DNA of 64,000 bases from positions 186,001-250,000 of the forward strand of contig JAOSKV010000034.1 in the NCBI GenBank assembly GCA_027493405.1. The letters are read 5' to 3'. A program made the translations under genes and the position numbers. The notes under the pieces are model-generated. The model was given only the letters and a program-made list of their open reading frames with translations, was not told the origin of the DNA and did not search any database. The DNA is from FEB-22 sp003105195. GTDB taxonomy: Bacteria > Pseudomonadota > Alphaproteobacteria > Rhizobiales > Xanthobacteraceae. Position 1 is the first letter of the stretch, and each line of letters starts with the position of its first letter. Shown here piece after piece: positions 34,515-43,293 of this stretch.

Positions 34515-35639
34515 TCACCGCGCCTTGCAGATCGCCTTGAGCGCAGCCCATTGCTGTGCGGTGATGAGCTCGGGGCCGGTGCTCGGACGCTCCTGGCGGC
34601 GCATCTCGGCGAGGCGATCCTCGGTGAGCGGGTGGCTCGCGAGCAGCGGTATCGTCTTCTTCGCCTGGGCGCCGGTGATGCGGAAGAGGAGCTCGCCCAT
34701 CGGGGCCGGCGAGCGGCCGAGCCGGTGCATCAGCTCCACCGTGTAGGCGTCGGCGCGGCGCTCGGCCTCGCGCGAGTGGGAGGCGTCGAGCAGCGTGCGG
34801 GAGGCGAAGATCACGGCGCCGGTCCCCGTGGTGTCGCCGAACAGGAGGCCGAGCAGGAACGAGGAGCCGCCGATCTCGATGATCCGGCGCAGGTTGTCGC
34901 GGTGGCGCACGTGGCCGAGTTCGTGGGCGATCACGCCGGCGAGCTCGTCGGCATTGGCGGCGCGCTGCAGGAGCCCGTCGAACACGTAGATCCGGCCGCC
35001 CGGCAGGGCGACCGCGTTGGCGGCCGAGCTCGACAGCACGCTCGCCTCGAGCGGCATCTCGAGGCCACCCGCGCGCGCGAGCCGGTCGATCAGCGCATCG
35101 AAGGCGGCCCGGCCCTGCGCCCCGGTGCAGGGCTCGCCCTTGAACACGACGCGGACCTGCTTGTCGACCGCTTCGCCGATGCGCGCCTCGAGGCCGGCCG
35201 GCACGAGCGGCGTCAGGCGCTCGGCCAGCAGCGGGATCCCGAACACCGCGACCGCGACGATCGAGCAGGCGGCGGCGAGCGACCAGGCGACGATGCGCCA
35301 GGCCTGGGAGGCGTCGCCGCGGCCGTGATCGAGGGAGGGGCAGCGCGCCGCGACCGCGCCGGCGAGCGCGGCGTCGGCGATCTCCAGACGCGCGAAGGGG
35401 AGCGTCGCCGTGCAGGCGAGGCGCAGGCGGCCCGCGGGACCGTCCGCGCGGCGGATCGCCGCGTAGGGCCAGGCCGCGAGCACGTGCCCGTCCTCGCGGA
35501 TCTCGAGGTCGGCGGCGAGGCGCAGCGTCACGGGGTGCTTGCGGTTGGAGGTGCCGTCCAGATAGAGCGCGCCGTCCGGCGCCGGCGCGGTGGGTGGCGC
35601 GGCTTCGTCGCACCTTGCGTCGTCGGCAAGGGCGGACAT
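34515..35639 (-). CDS. M48-family membrane metallopeptidase
   Basis: A 374-residue protein. Residues about 25-95 are a small N-terminal domain, a membrane helix follows (WSLAAACSIVAVAVFGIPLL, about 118-137), then the M48 peptidase domain with zinc site VIAHELGHVRHRD (about residue 235) and third ligand region SHSREAERRADAYTVELM. Related to BepA/LoiP-type periplasmic proteases that clear envelope proteins. The start codon directly abuts the stop of the DUF898 gene, so they are cotranscribed. Confidence 0.92.
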   Translation of the reverse strand: MSALADDARCDEAAPPTAPAPDGALYLDGTSNRKHPVTLRLAADLEIREDGHVLAAWPYAAIRRADGPAGRLRLACTATLPFARLEIADAALAGAVAARCPSLDHGRGDASQAWRIVAWSLAAACSIVAVAVFGIPLLAERLTPLVPAGLEARIGEAVDKQVRVVFKGEPCTGAQGRAAFDALIDRLARAGGLEMPLEASVLSSSAANAVALPGGRIYVFDGLLQRAANADELAGVIAHELGHVRHRDNLRRIIEIGGSSFLLGLLFGDTTGTGAVIFASRTLLDASHSREAERRADAYTVELMHRLGRSPAPMGELLFRITGAQAKKTIPLLASHPLTEDRLAEMRRQERPSTGPELITAQQWAALKAICKAR

Positions 35640-36836
35640 TCAGAAGCCGCCGAGATCCAGGCCGTCGGCGAGGCCCTCGCCCACCGCACTGGCGAGACGA
35701 TCCCCTGCGAGCGTGCTCTCGGCCGCCGCCAGGTCGTGCACCGTGGCGGATTCGGCCATGCGCACCCAGAGGCCGCGCATCAGGTAGATGCGCAGGAAGA
35801 TGCCCGCCGTGACGGCCGCGACCAGGTAGCCGAGGCCGATCAGGATCGGGACCGAAACGTGCAGCTGCGTGATGCTCAAGACCTGCTTTCCGAGACTGCC
35901 GTCGTGGGTGGTGAACAAGACGGCCAGGCCGAGCACCGTCGTGGCCCAGGCGCCGACACCGAAGAGGAGCAGCACGCACCAGCCGATCGCCTTCCAGTAG
36001 AGGCCGATCAGCGCACCGCCGCCCAGCGTCGATTCGAAGCTCAGCTCGCCGAGCCGGACGCCCGCGATCCACCAGCGCCACTCGATCGCCCGGTAGGCCG
36101 CATAGCAGAACGGCAATGCGATCAGCGTCGCCGGAAAGGTCAGGAACGCCAGCGGTGTCACGGCCGCGAGGGCAAAGCCGCCGAGCACCGCGAGGCCCAC
36201 GGCCCAGAGCCACCAGATCTGCTTGAGGAGCTCCCATCCGGTGCCCTCGAAGCGGCCCGCGAGCGTGCCGTAGGAGGTGTGCCGCATCTTGTAGCGCTCG
36301 AGCGCGGCCTGGCGCCACGGCAGGGCGAGGCCGAGGGTGAGGAGCCCGAGCAGGGTCCACAGGCTGAAGCGCAGCACATAGGCGAGACCCGAGCCGCCCA
36401 TGCCGAAGCGCACGCCGCGCCACACCGTGCGGGTCAAGCGATAGCGCCGCGCGCGGTAGCGTGCGAACTGGGCGAACAGGTAGAAGAAGACGAACAGCGG
36501 GACGCTGGCGAAGGCCTGCCAGCGCTCCGCCTCGATGCCGACGAGGAAGTAGGCGAGGTAGACCGGCATCAGGATCGCGAGCGCGAACAGGAAGCCGAGC
36601 AGCAGCTCCTTCGCGGTGCCGGTGTATTCGGCCGCATCGCCGTCGACCGCGGTGTTGGACCAGAGATGCCGGCGCAGGTCGGTGGTGAGCCAGAAGCGGT
36701 AGAAGCCCAGGGTGAGCAGCTCGAACAACGCGCCGCGCGTCGCCAGCCGCTCGAAATCGGATCGCGGCGCCGCGAAGGTGACCGGCCGCTCGGCGGCAAG
36801 GGGGCGGGGCTCGTGCATGGCCGTCTCGCAGGGCAT
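35640..36836 (-). CDS. DUF898 (YjgN-like) membrane protein
   Basis: A 398-residue polytopic protein. YjgN/DUF898 repeats appear as TRGALFELLTLGFYRFWLTTDLRR near residue 33 and again after RRYRLTRTVWRGVRFGMGG. Function unknown; the family is often next to M48 peptidases, as here, where the two genes abut with no gap. Start could be ATG 36836 or ATG 36818 (GAGACGG just upstream of the latter). Confidence 0.87.
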   Translation of the reverse strand: MPCETAMHEPRPLAAERPVTFAAPRSDFERLATRGALFELLTLGFYRFWLTTDLRRHLWSNTAVDGDAAEYTGTAKELLLGFLFALAILMPVYLAYFLVGIEAERWQAFASVPLFVFFYLFAQFARYRARRYRLTRTVWRGVRFGMGGSGLAYVLRFSLWTLLGLLTLGLALPWRQAALERYKMRHTSYGTLAGRFEGTGWELLKQIWWLWAVGLAVLGGFALAAVTPLAFLTFPATLIALPFCYAAYRAIEWRWWIAGVRLGELSFESTLGGGALIGLYWKAIGWCVLLLFGVGAWATTVLGLAVLFTTHDGSLGKQVLSITQLHVSVPILIGLGYLVAAVTAGIFLRIYLMRGLWVRMAESATVHDLAAAESTLAGDRLASAVGEGLADGLDLGGF

Positions 36837-36937
36837 GGCGGACCACGGCCGCGGGGCCGGGGTCGCACCGGGGATCGATACGGGAATTTGTCGCCGCGCC
36901 CTGTGCGGACGTTCAAGGCGGGCCGGAGCGGCAGGGG

Positions 36938-37348
36938 TTAACCGTGCAGGGTCAAGCCCTTGAGCGCGCGGTCGACCTGGTTCCTGGGGCCTTCCACCGC
37001 GAAGCCGGCGAGGCGGAGCGCCTGGGTCGCCACGGCCGCCACCGCCGCGCGGTTGGCGGCATCGTGGCCGGTGGCGAACAGCTCGTCCGTGAACACCGCG
37101 AGAAAGAGGCCGCGCGCCCGCGCCTGGTCGAAGGCCTGCCGCAGCGCGTCGTGCCCACCCGCGAGGACCATCACGGGCTGGCGGAACATCGCCGCATAGC
37201 CGATGCCGGATGCGTCGGCATAAGGCTCCCCGATGGTCGCGGGACGGCCGGCCGCGATCGCGCTCGCGAGAAAGGCCGTCATGTTCAGCTTCTGCCAGAC
37301 CGGGAGGTCGTCACGGACCGCGACCGCGATCTTGTTGTCGAAGCGCAT
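36938..37348 (-). CDS. DUF2000-family protein
   Basis: A 136-residue protein with the DUF2000 pattern: FDNKIAVAVRDDLPVWQKLNMTAFLAS, then GYAAMFRQPVMVLAG and a C-terminal NQVDRALKGLTLHG. Fold related to peptidyl-tRNA hydrolase II by family description; function unknown. ATG 37348 is preferred over ATG 37357, because GAAGGA is well spaced from it and too close to the other. Confidence 0.83.
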   Translation of the reverse strand: MRFDNKIAVAVRDDLPVWQKLNMTAFLASAIAAGRPATIGEPYADASGIGYAAMFRQPVMVLAGGHDALRQAFDQARARGLFLAVFTDELFATGHDAANRAAVAAVATQALRLAGFAVEGPRNQVDRALKGLTLHG

Positions 37349-37478
37349 CTCTTGCATCCTTCAGGGAACGTGAAGATGACCGCGCGGCGGATGCGGCGTC
37401 TTGTACGCTTGTGCAGTCGCGTCGCGTCGGCCTTGGTGCGTCGGGGTGCGCGGCGCGGCCGGGAGGGAAAGAGGTCCG

Positions 37479-38456
37479 ATGTCCTCGCTCAGCGACTGGA
37501 AGGTGCCGTCGTCCGTGCAGCCGAATCCGGGCGACTACGCCTACGATCTCGGGCGCGCCCTCGATGCGGTGGTCGGGATCCATACGCTGGTTCCGGCCGA
37601 CGCCTTCACGGCGGAGACGCTCGGCACCGAGCGGGCCGGCAACGGCGTGCTGATCGACGAGAAGGGGCTGGTGCTGACCATCGGCTACCTGATCACCGAG
37701 GCCGAGACCGTATGGCTGCATCTCGCGGACGGGCACGCGGTGCCGGGCCACGTGCTCGGCTACGACCAGGCGAGCGGCTTCGGGCTCGTGCAGGCACTCG
37801 CGCGCCTCGACCTGCCGGCGCTGCGGCTCGGAAGCTCGCAGGCCGCGGCGGTGGGCGATAAGGTCGTGGTGGCGGGCGCCGGCGGCCGCCAGCGTTCGGT
37901 CGCGGCCACGATCGTCGCCAAGCAGGAGTTCGCGGGCTATTGGGAATACGTGCTCGACGAGGCGATCTTCACGGCGCCGGCGCATCCGAACTGGGGCGGC
38001 ACCGCGGTGATCGGTCCGGCCGGAGACCTGATCGGCATCGGCTCGCTGCAGCTGCAGCAGGCGCGCGACGGCGGACCCGGCGAGCACCTCAACATGGTCG
38101 TGCCGATCGACCTGCTGAAGCCGATCCTCGGCGACCTCGAGACGCTCGGCCGTCCCGACCGGCCGCCGCGCCCCTGGCTCGGCTTCTACGTGACCGAGGT
38201 CGACGACCGGGTCGTGATCGCGGGGCTCGCCACCGGCGCCCCGGCGCAGCGCGCCAAGCTGCAGACCGGCGACATCGTGCTCTCGGTCGCGGGAAAGCCG
38301 GTGAGCGACCTGGTCGGCCTGTTCCGCGGCATCTGGTCGCTCGGCGAGGCTGGTGTCGAGGTGCCGCTCGCGATCTTCCGCGACGGCCGCACCGTCGAGG
38401 TGCGGGTCGCATCCAGCGACCGCAACCGGTTCCTGAAGAGCCCGAGCCTGCACTGA
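37479..38456 (+). CDS. S1C/HtrA-like PDZ protein lacking the catalytic triad
   Basis: A 325-residue protein with a trypsin-like domain (about 25-215) and a C-terminal PDZ domain (about 225-315; PWLGFYVTE, AKLQTGDIVLSVAGKPV). The catalytic positions of HtrA proteases are replaced: LTIGYLI (66-72) stands where the His motif LTNAHVV would be, ASGFGLV (98-104) where the Asp motif is, and NWGGTAV (171-177) where GNSGGPL is. No signal peptide is visible. It is best called a pseudoprotease, perhaps a peptide-binding scaffold. Start ATG 37479 follows GGGAGGGAAAGAGG. Confidence 0.85.
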   Translation: MSSLSDWKVPSSVQPNPGDYAYDLGRALDAVVGIHTLVPADAFTAETLGTERAGNGVLIDEKGLVLTIGYLITEAETVWLHLADGHAVPGHVLGYDQASGFGLVQALARLDLPALRLGSSQAAAVGDKVVVAGAGGRQRSVAATIVAKQEFAGYWEYVLDEAIFTAPAHPNWGGTAVIGPAGDLIGIGSLQLQQARDGGPGEHLNMVVPIDLLKPILGDLETLGRPDRPPRPWLGFYVTEVDDRVVIAGLATGAPAQRAKLQTGDIVLSVAGKPVSDLVGLFRGIWSLGEAGVEVPLAIFRDGRTVEVRVASSDRNRFLKSPSLH

Positions 38457-38515
38457 GTCCCGATCCCGCTGCCGCCGCGATCGCTTCCGCGCTGCGGGAG
38501 CCCAGCGCTCTTAGC

Positions 38516-38667
38516 CATCATCAGCGGCGCGCTGTGCGTCGATCAGCTCCTGGGACGTCTTGATCGCGACCGGGTGGAGCCGGGTCGAACGCTTTTACAG
38601 ATCCCATCGCGCCCTTGCCGAGCGTTTCGGTGATCCGGTACTTGCCCAGGCGCTCGGGATGGCTCAT
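38516..38667 (-). pseudogene. Remnant of a serine/threonine protein kinase N terminus
   Basis: The minus strand from ATG 38667 reads SHPERLGKYRITETLGKGAM then GSV-KAFDP, a kinase start with the glycine-rich loop. One frame over it continues VAIKTSQELIDAQRAADDG and stops at about 38516; VAIK is the ATP-binding lysine motif. The Tyr expected before KAFDP is missing together with the frame. The rest of the kinase is absent; the next gene on that side is the pseudoprotease. It is either a decayed fragment or an assembly junction. Confidence 0.72.
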
Positions 38668-38724
38668 CGGGAAGCTCGACGGCAGAGGATGGTCGCCGCG
38701 GGTGGGCCGCCGTCCCGCGCGCAA

Positions 38725-39622
38725 GTGCGGGTGGCGGGGACGGCGCCGGGTGGCGAGAATGCGGCCTGGACGACGGGAGCTCGACAGACCATCCAGCACA
38801 TCGGCGTCGTCGGCGCCGGAACCATGGGCAACGGCATCGCACAGGCGTTCGCGGGGAAGGGCTTTGCGGTGACGATGACCGACGTCGCCGAGGCCGCGCT
38901 GGCGCGCGGGCTGGCGACGATCGAGGCGAGCCTCGAGCGCTTGGTAAAGAAGGACAAGCTCGCGGCGAACGACAAGGCCGCGACGCTCGCCCGCATCAAG
39001 ACCTCGATGCGGCTCGCCGACCTCGCGGACGCCGACCTCGTCATCGAGGCGGCGACCGAGACCTCGAGCTCAAGCTCGGTCTTTTCGCCGAGCTCGATGC
39101 GGCGTCCGCCCGGACGATCATCGCGACAAACCCCTCGATCTCGATCGCGCCTCGCCGGCGGCGACCAAGCGGTCCGACCGGGTGATCGGCATGCACTCTT
39201 CAACCCGGTGCCGGTGATGCAGCTGGTGGAGCTCATCCGCGGGCTGCAGACCTCCGACGAGACCTATGCCCAGGTCGAGGCGGCGTCGAAGGCGCTCGGC
39301 AAGGCACCTGTGCGGGTGCGGAACAGCCCCGGCTTCGTCGTGAACCGGATGCTCTGCCCGATGATCAACGAGGCCGTGTTGGCGCTCGCCGAGGGGCGCG
39401 ACCGCCGAGGAGATCGACCACGCCATGAAGCTCGGCGCGAACCATCCGATCGGGCCGCTCGCACTCTGCGACCTGATCGGCCTGGACGTCGAGCTCGCGG
39501 TGATGAACGTGCTCTACGAGGGATTTAAGGACCCGAAGTACCGCCCGGCGCCGCTCCTGGTCGAGATGGTCGAGGCGGGCCGCCTCGGGCGCAAGACCGG
39601 GCGCGGGTTTTCACCCGGTTGA
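38725..39622 (+). pseudogene. 3-hydroxyacyl-CoA dehydrogenase, multiply frameshifted
   Basis: The product resembles the 3-hydroxybutyryl-CoA dehydrogenase (Hbd/PaaH) family: NAD motif IGVVGAGTMGNGIAQAFA at the start, later FNPVPVMQLVELIRGLQTS and GFVVNRMLCPMINEAVLALAEG, then DHAMKLGANHPIGPLALCDL. These parts fall in different frames. I count breaks near 39061, 39140, 39196 and 39400. No good ATG precedes the NAD motif; GTG 38725 or 38731 are the nearest starts. The end GRGFSPG is also atypical (GRGFY expected). Confidence 0.83.
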
Positions 39623-39813
39623 CGACCGGCCGGCCCGCCGGCGGGGGCCGGCGCGTACTCTCGCCCGACGGCGACGCGCGCCGGTGGGGGCGGCGGCGGT
39701 TTTAGGCAAAGCGGCGCATCCTCGGATTCCGCTCCCAGCCGCCCGCGAGAGGCGGCGGAGCGCAGGACCCAGCCTGCGTCCCGCCGGTTTCGTCGGGGAT
39801 CCACAGGGGAGGG
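39623..39813. other. Low-complexity stretch before the acyl-CoA ligase remnant
   Basis: GC-rich text with G and C runs and no recognisable gene. It probably covers the lost start of the acyl-CoA ligase gene and the end of the dehydrogenase; it may be partly artefactual like the other G-rich patches. Confidence 0.4.
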
Positions 39814-41222
39814 CTGGCAGAGGCGCTCGACACGTTTCCGCGCCTGCTGATGCACATGAAGGGCGTCCCGGCCGGCATGCGCGAGAAGGCGCTCGGCATC
39901 TGGCAGACGTGGACCTGGCGCGAGATCGCCGAGGAGGTGCGGCTCATCGCCTGCGGTCTCGCCGCCGAGGGGCTCGTCCGCGGCCAGCACCTCGCGCTCG
40001 TCGGCGAGAACCGGCCGCGTCTCTACGTCCGGAGGCCGGCGAGACCGTGGTCGAGGACCGGCGCGAGATCGGCACCACCTACGCCTTCGCGCCGCCGCGC
40101 ATCTACGAGAACCTGCTCACGCTCACCATGGTGCGCATGGAGGACGCGAGCGCAATCAAGCGGCGGGTGTTCCACTACTTTATCGACCACGCCCGCAAGT
40201 GGGGCGAGAAGGTGCTCAACAAGGAGCCGGTGCCGCTCGCGTCGCGGCTGATCTACTGGCTCGGCGAGCTCCTGGTCTACGGGCCGCTGAAGAATCGCTT
40301 CGGCCTCTCGCGGATCCGCGTCGCCTACACGGCAGGCGAGGCGATCGGGCCGGAGATCTTCCGCTTCTACCGGTCGCTCGGCGTCAACCTGAAGCAGCTC
40401 TACGGGCAGACCGAGGCCTCGGTCTACATCACGGCGCAGCCGGACGGCGAGATCTACGCCGACACGGTCGGCAAGCCGAACATCGACGTCGACGTGAAGA
40501 TCGCCGAGAACGGCGAGGTGCTGTTCCGCTCGCCGGGCGTGTTCATCGGCTACTACAAGGACCCGGAGCGCACCGCCGAGGTGAAGACGCCGGACGGCTT
40601 CGTGCGCACCGGCGACGCCGGCTTCTTCGACCCGAAGACCGGCCACCTCAAGATCATCGACCGCGCCAAGGACGTGGGCCGCCTCCGGGACGGCACGCTG
40701 TTCGCGCCGAAATACATCGAGAACAAGCTCAAGTTCTATCCCAACATCAAGGAAGCGGTGGCGTTCGGCGACGGGCGCGACCAGGTCTGCGTGATGCTCA
40801 ACATCGACCTGGTGGCGGTGGGCAGCTGGGCGGAGCGCAACAACGTGGTCTACGGCTCCTACCAGGAGCTCGCGCAGCACCCGCGCGTCTACGACATGCT
40901 GGCGGGCCACGTCGACGAGGTGAACCGTTCCCTCGTCGAGGAGGGCGTGATGGCGGGGGCGCAGATCCGCCGCTTCCTGATCCTGCACAAGGAGCTCGAC
41001 GCCGACGACGGCGAGCTCACCCGCACCATGAAGGTGCGGCGCGGCCTGATCGGCGAGCGCTACGGGCCGCTGGTGACCGCGCTCTACGACGGCTCGAAGG
41101 AGGCCGACATCTCCACCCAGGTGACCTTCGAGGACGGCCGCAAAGGCGTGATCGCGGCGCGCGTGAAGATCCGCGACATGCAGCCCTATCCGGCCCCCGC
41201 CACCATGGAGAAGGCCGCATGA
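39814..41222 (+). pseudogene. Long-chain acyl-CoA ligase (AMP-binding), internal deletion and frameshift
   Basis: Two parts of one gene. 39814-40025 codes the N-terminal part (ALDTFPRLLMHMKGVP and LALVGENRPRLYV). From about 40035, in another frame, it continues with GETVVEDRREIGTTYAFAPPRIYENLL to the C-terminal end, including LKQLYGQTEAS and FVRTGDAGFFD. Roughly 170-200 residues between them are missing, among them the AMP-binding P-loop (YTSGTTG-type). The encoded product cannot activate acids as it stands. The stop overlaps livG by four bases (ATGA). Confidence 0.85.
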
Positions 41223-42019
41223 GGGCGCCGACGGACCGCGAGATCGCGGCCGGCGAAGTGCTGCTCTCCGTCGAGAACGTCTCGCTGGCGTTCGGCGGCG
41301 TGCGGGCGATCGCCGACGTCTCGTTCGACATCCGCAAGGGCGAGATCCGCGCCATCATCGGGCCGAACGGCGCCGGCAAGACGTCGATGCTCAACGTCAT
41401 CAACGGCTTCTATACGCCGCAGACCGGCCGTATCACGTTCAAGGGCGCGACGCGCGCGAAGATGCGCCCCTACGAGGCGGCGCGCGGCGGCATCGCCCGC
41501 ACCTTCCAGAACGTCGCGCTGTTCCGCGGCATGACGGCGCTCGACAACATCCTGGCGGGGCGCACCCTGAAGATGCATCGCAACCTGTTCTGGCAGCTCC
41601 TGCGACACGGCCCCGCCATGGCCGAGGAGGTCGCGCATCGCCGGCGGGTCGAGGAGATCATCGACTTCCTGGAGATCAAGCACATCCGCCGCGTGCCGGT
41701 CGGCAGGCTCCCCTACGGCCTGCAGAAGCGGGTCGAGCTCGGCCGGGCGCTCGCCATGGAGCCGGACCTCCTGCTGCTCGACGAGCCCATGGCGGGCATG
41801 AATATCGAGGAGAAGGAGGACATGTCGCGCTTCGTGCTCGACGTGAACAACCACTACGGCACCACGATCGCGCTGATCGAGCACGACATGGGCGTGGTCA
41901 TGGACCTCTCCGACCGCGTGGTCGTGCTCGACTACGGCCGCAAGATCGCCGACGGCACCCCGGACGAGGTGCGCAAGGACCAGGGCGTGATCGACGCCTA
42001 TCTGGGCGTGGCCCATTGA
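41219..42019 (+). CDS. livG: Branched-chain amino-acid-type ABC transporter ATPase LivG
   Basis: A 266-residue ABC ATPase: Walker A GPNGAGKTS, family-specific TFQNVALFRGMT, signature LPYGLQKRVELGRAL (the variant LPYGLQ, instead of LSGGQ, is known in this subgroup), Walker B LLLLDEP, switch IEHDM, and the Liv-type C terminus GVIDAYLG. It works with LivHMKF. In this kind of cluster, next to acyl-CoA ligase, the transported substrate is probably an organic or aromatic acid rather than an amino acid (inference). Confidence 0.94.
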   Translation: MRAPTDREIAAGEVLLSVENVSLAFGGVRAIADVSFDIRKGEIRAIIGPNGAGKTSMLNVINGFYTPQTGRITFKGATRAKMRPYEAARGGIARTFQNVALFRGMTALDNILAGRTLKMHRNLFWQLLRHGPAMAEEVAHRRRVEEIIDFLEIKHIRRVPVGRLPYGLQKRVELGRALAMEPDLLLLDEPMAGMNIEEKEDMSRFVLDVNNHYGTTIALIEHDMGVVMDLSDRVVVLDYGRKIADGTPDEVRKDQGVIDAYLGVAH

Positions 42020-42070
42020 GGGATGCAGCAGTGAGATACGAGCGCGTAGAATGCGGCTTGCCGATGTCTG

Positions 42071-42111
42071 CTCCCTCCCCTCTTGAGGGGGAGGGTTGGG
42101 GAGAGGGGTGG
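42071..42111. repeat. Short G/C-rich interspersed hairpin
   Basis: CTCCCTCCCCTCTTGAGGGG with GAGGGTTGGGGAGAGGGGTG forms a CCCCTC-TT-GAGGGG hairpin followed by a purine-rich tail. Elements of this wording are widespread between genes in proteobacterial genomes. It lies in the gap between livG and livH. Confidence 0.5.
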
Positions 42112-42180
42112 CGGCGGACTCGGCGTTCGAGCATGCCGAGCTCGCGGACGATCCGAGCTTCTGCAACGGAGGTCCGCTAG

Positions 42181-43292
42181 ATGGACTTCCTCTACAAGAT
42201 CCTGATCGATCCGTTCATGCAGATGGGCGGGGCGCCGGACCTCTTGGTGCAGACGCTGTGGGAGGGGCTGGTCGCGGGCGTGCTCTATTCGCTGATCGCG
42301 CTCGGCTTCGTGCTGATCTTCAAGGCCTCGGGCGTGTTCAACTTCGCGCAGGGCATCATGGTGGTGTTCGCGGCGCTCACCCTGGTCGGCCTGCACGAGA
42401 AGGGGCATCTCGCGCACGCTCAGCGTCGTGATCATCGCGGCCGGCATCGCGCTCATCGCCTGGCGCTTCATCGGCCGCAACAAGGAGGCGGCGCCGAGCC
42501 TATGTCGGGGCCGCCGTGCTGGCCTTCGGGATCTTTGCCTATGCGCTGCTCAACCAGGACATGCCGGCGCTGCTCGCGCTCGCGATCACGGTCGGGGTGA
42601 TGTTCGTGCTGGCGATGGCGATCGAGCGCATCGTGCTGCGCCCGCTGATCAACCAGCCCGACATCATCCTGTTCATGGCGACCTTCGGGCTCACCTATTT
42701 CCTGATCGGCTTCGGCGAGTTCGTGTTCGGCGGCGATCCCAAGGTGATGCCGGCGGAGGGCCTCTACCTCTCCAAGGGCACGATCGACTTCAAGATCCTG
42801 GGCGGCCTGGTCAGCGTGCAGAAGATCGACATCGCGGCCGCGGTGATCGCCTCGCTGATGGTGATCGGGCTCGGCATCTTCTTCTCCAAGACCCGCATCG
42901 GCCGGGCGCTGCGCGCGGTCGCCGACAGCCACCAGGCTGCGCTCTCGGTCGGCATCTCGCTCGAGCAGATCTGGGTGATCGTGTGGTTCGCGGCCGGCCT
43001 CGTGGCGCTCGTCACCGGCATCATGTGGGGCGCGCGCTCGGACGTCTCCTTCGCGCTCGACGTGATCGCGCTCAAGGCGCTGCCGGTGCTGATCCTCGGC
43101 GGCTTCACCTCGATCCCGGGCGCGATCGTCGGCGGGCTGATCATCGGAATCGGCGAGAAGACCTGGGAGTTCTACTGGGGGCCGCTGATGGGCGGCGGCA
43201 CCGACAGCTGGTTCGCCTATGTGATCGCGCTGATCTTCCTGCTGTTCCGGCCGCAGGGCCTGTTCGGCGAGCGCATCATCGAGCGGGTGTGA
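42181..43292 (+). pseudogene. livH: Liv-type ABC permease LivH, two frameshifts and an unusual insert
   Basis: Good start (MDFLYKILIDPFMQMGG and LYSLIALGFVLIFKASGVFNFAQG), good end (RPQGLFGERIIERV). Between about 42412 and 42500 coding moves to a second frame (TLSVVIIAAGIALIAWRFIG) and then to a third (YVGAAVLAFGIFAYALLNQD). When the frames are joined there is an extra section of about 55 residues with one or two membrane helices not usual for LivH. The frameshifts may be errors, but the hydrophobic coding pattern suggests that the insert is real. Confidence 0.82.
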
Positions 43293-43293
43293 G

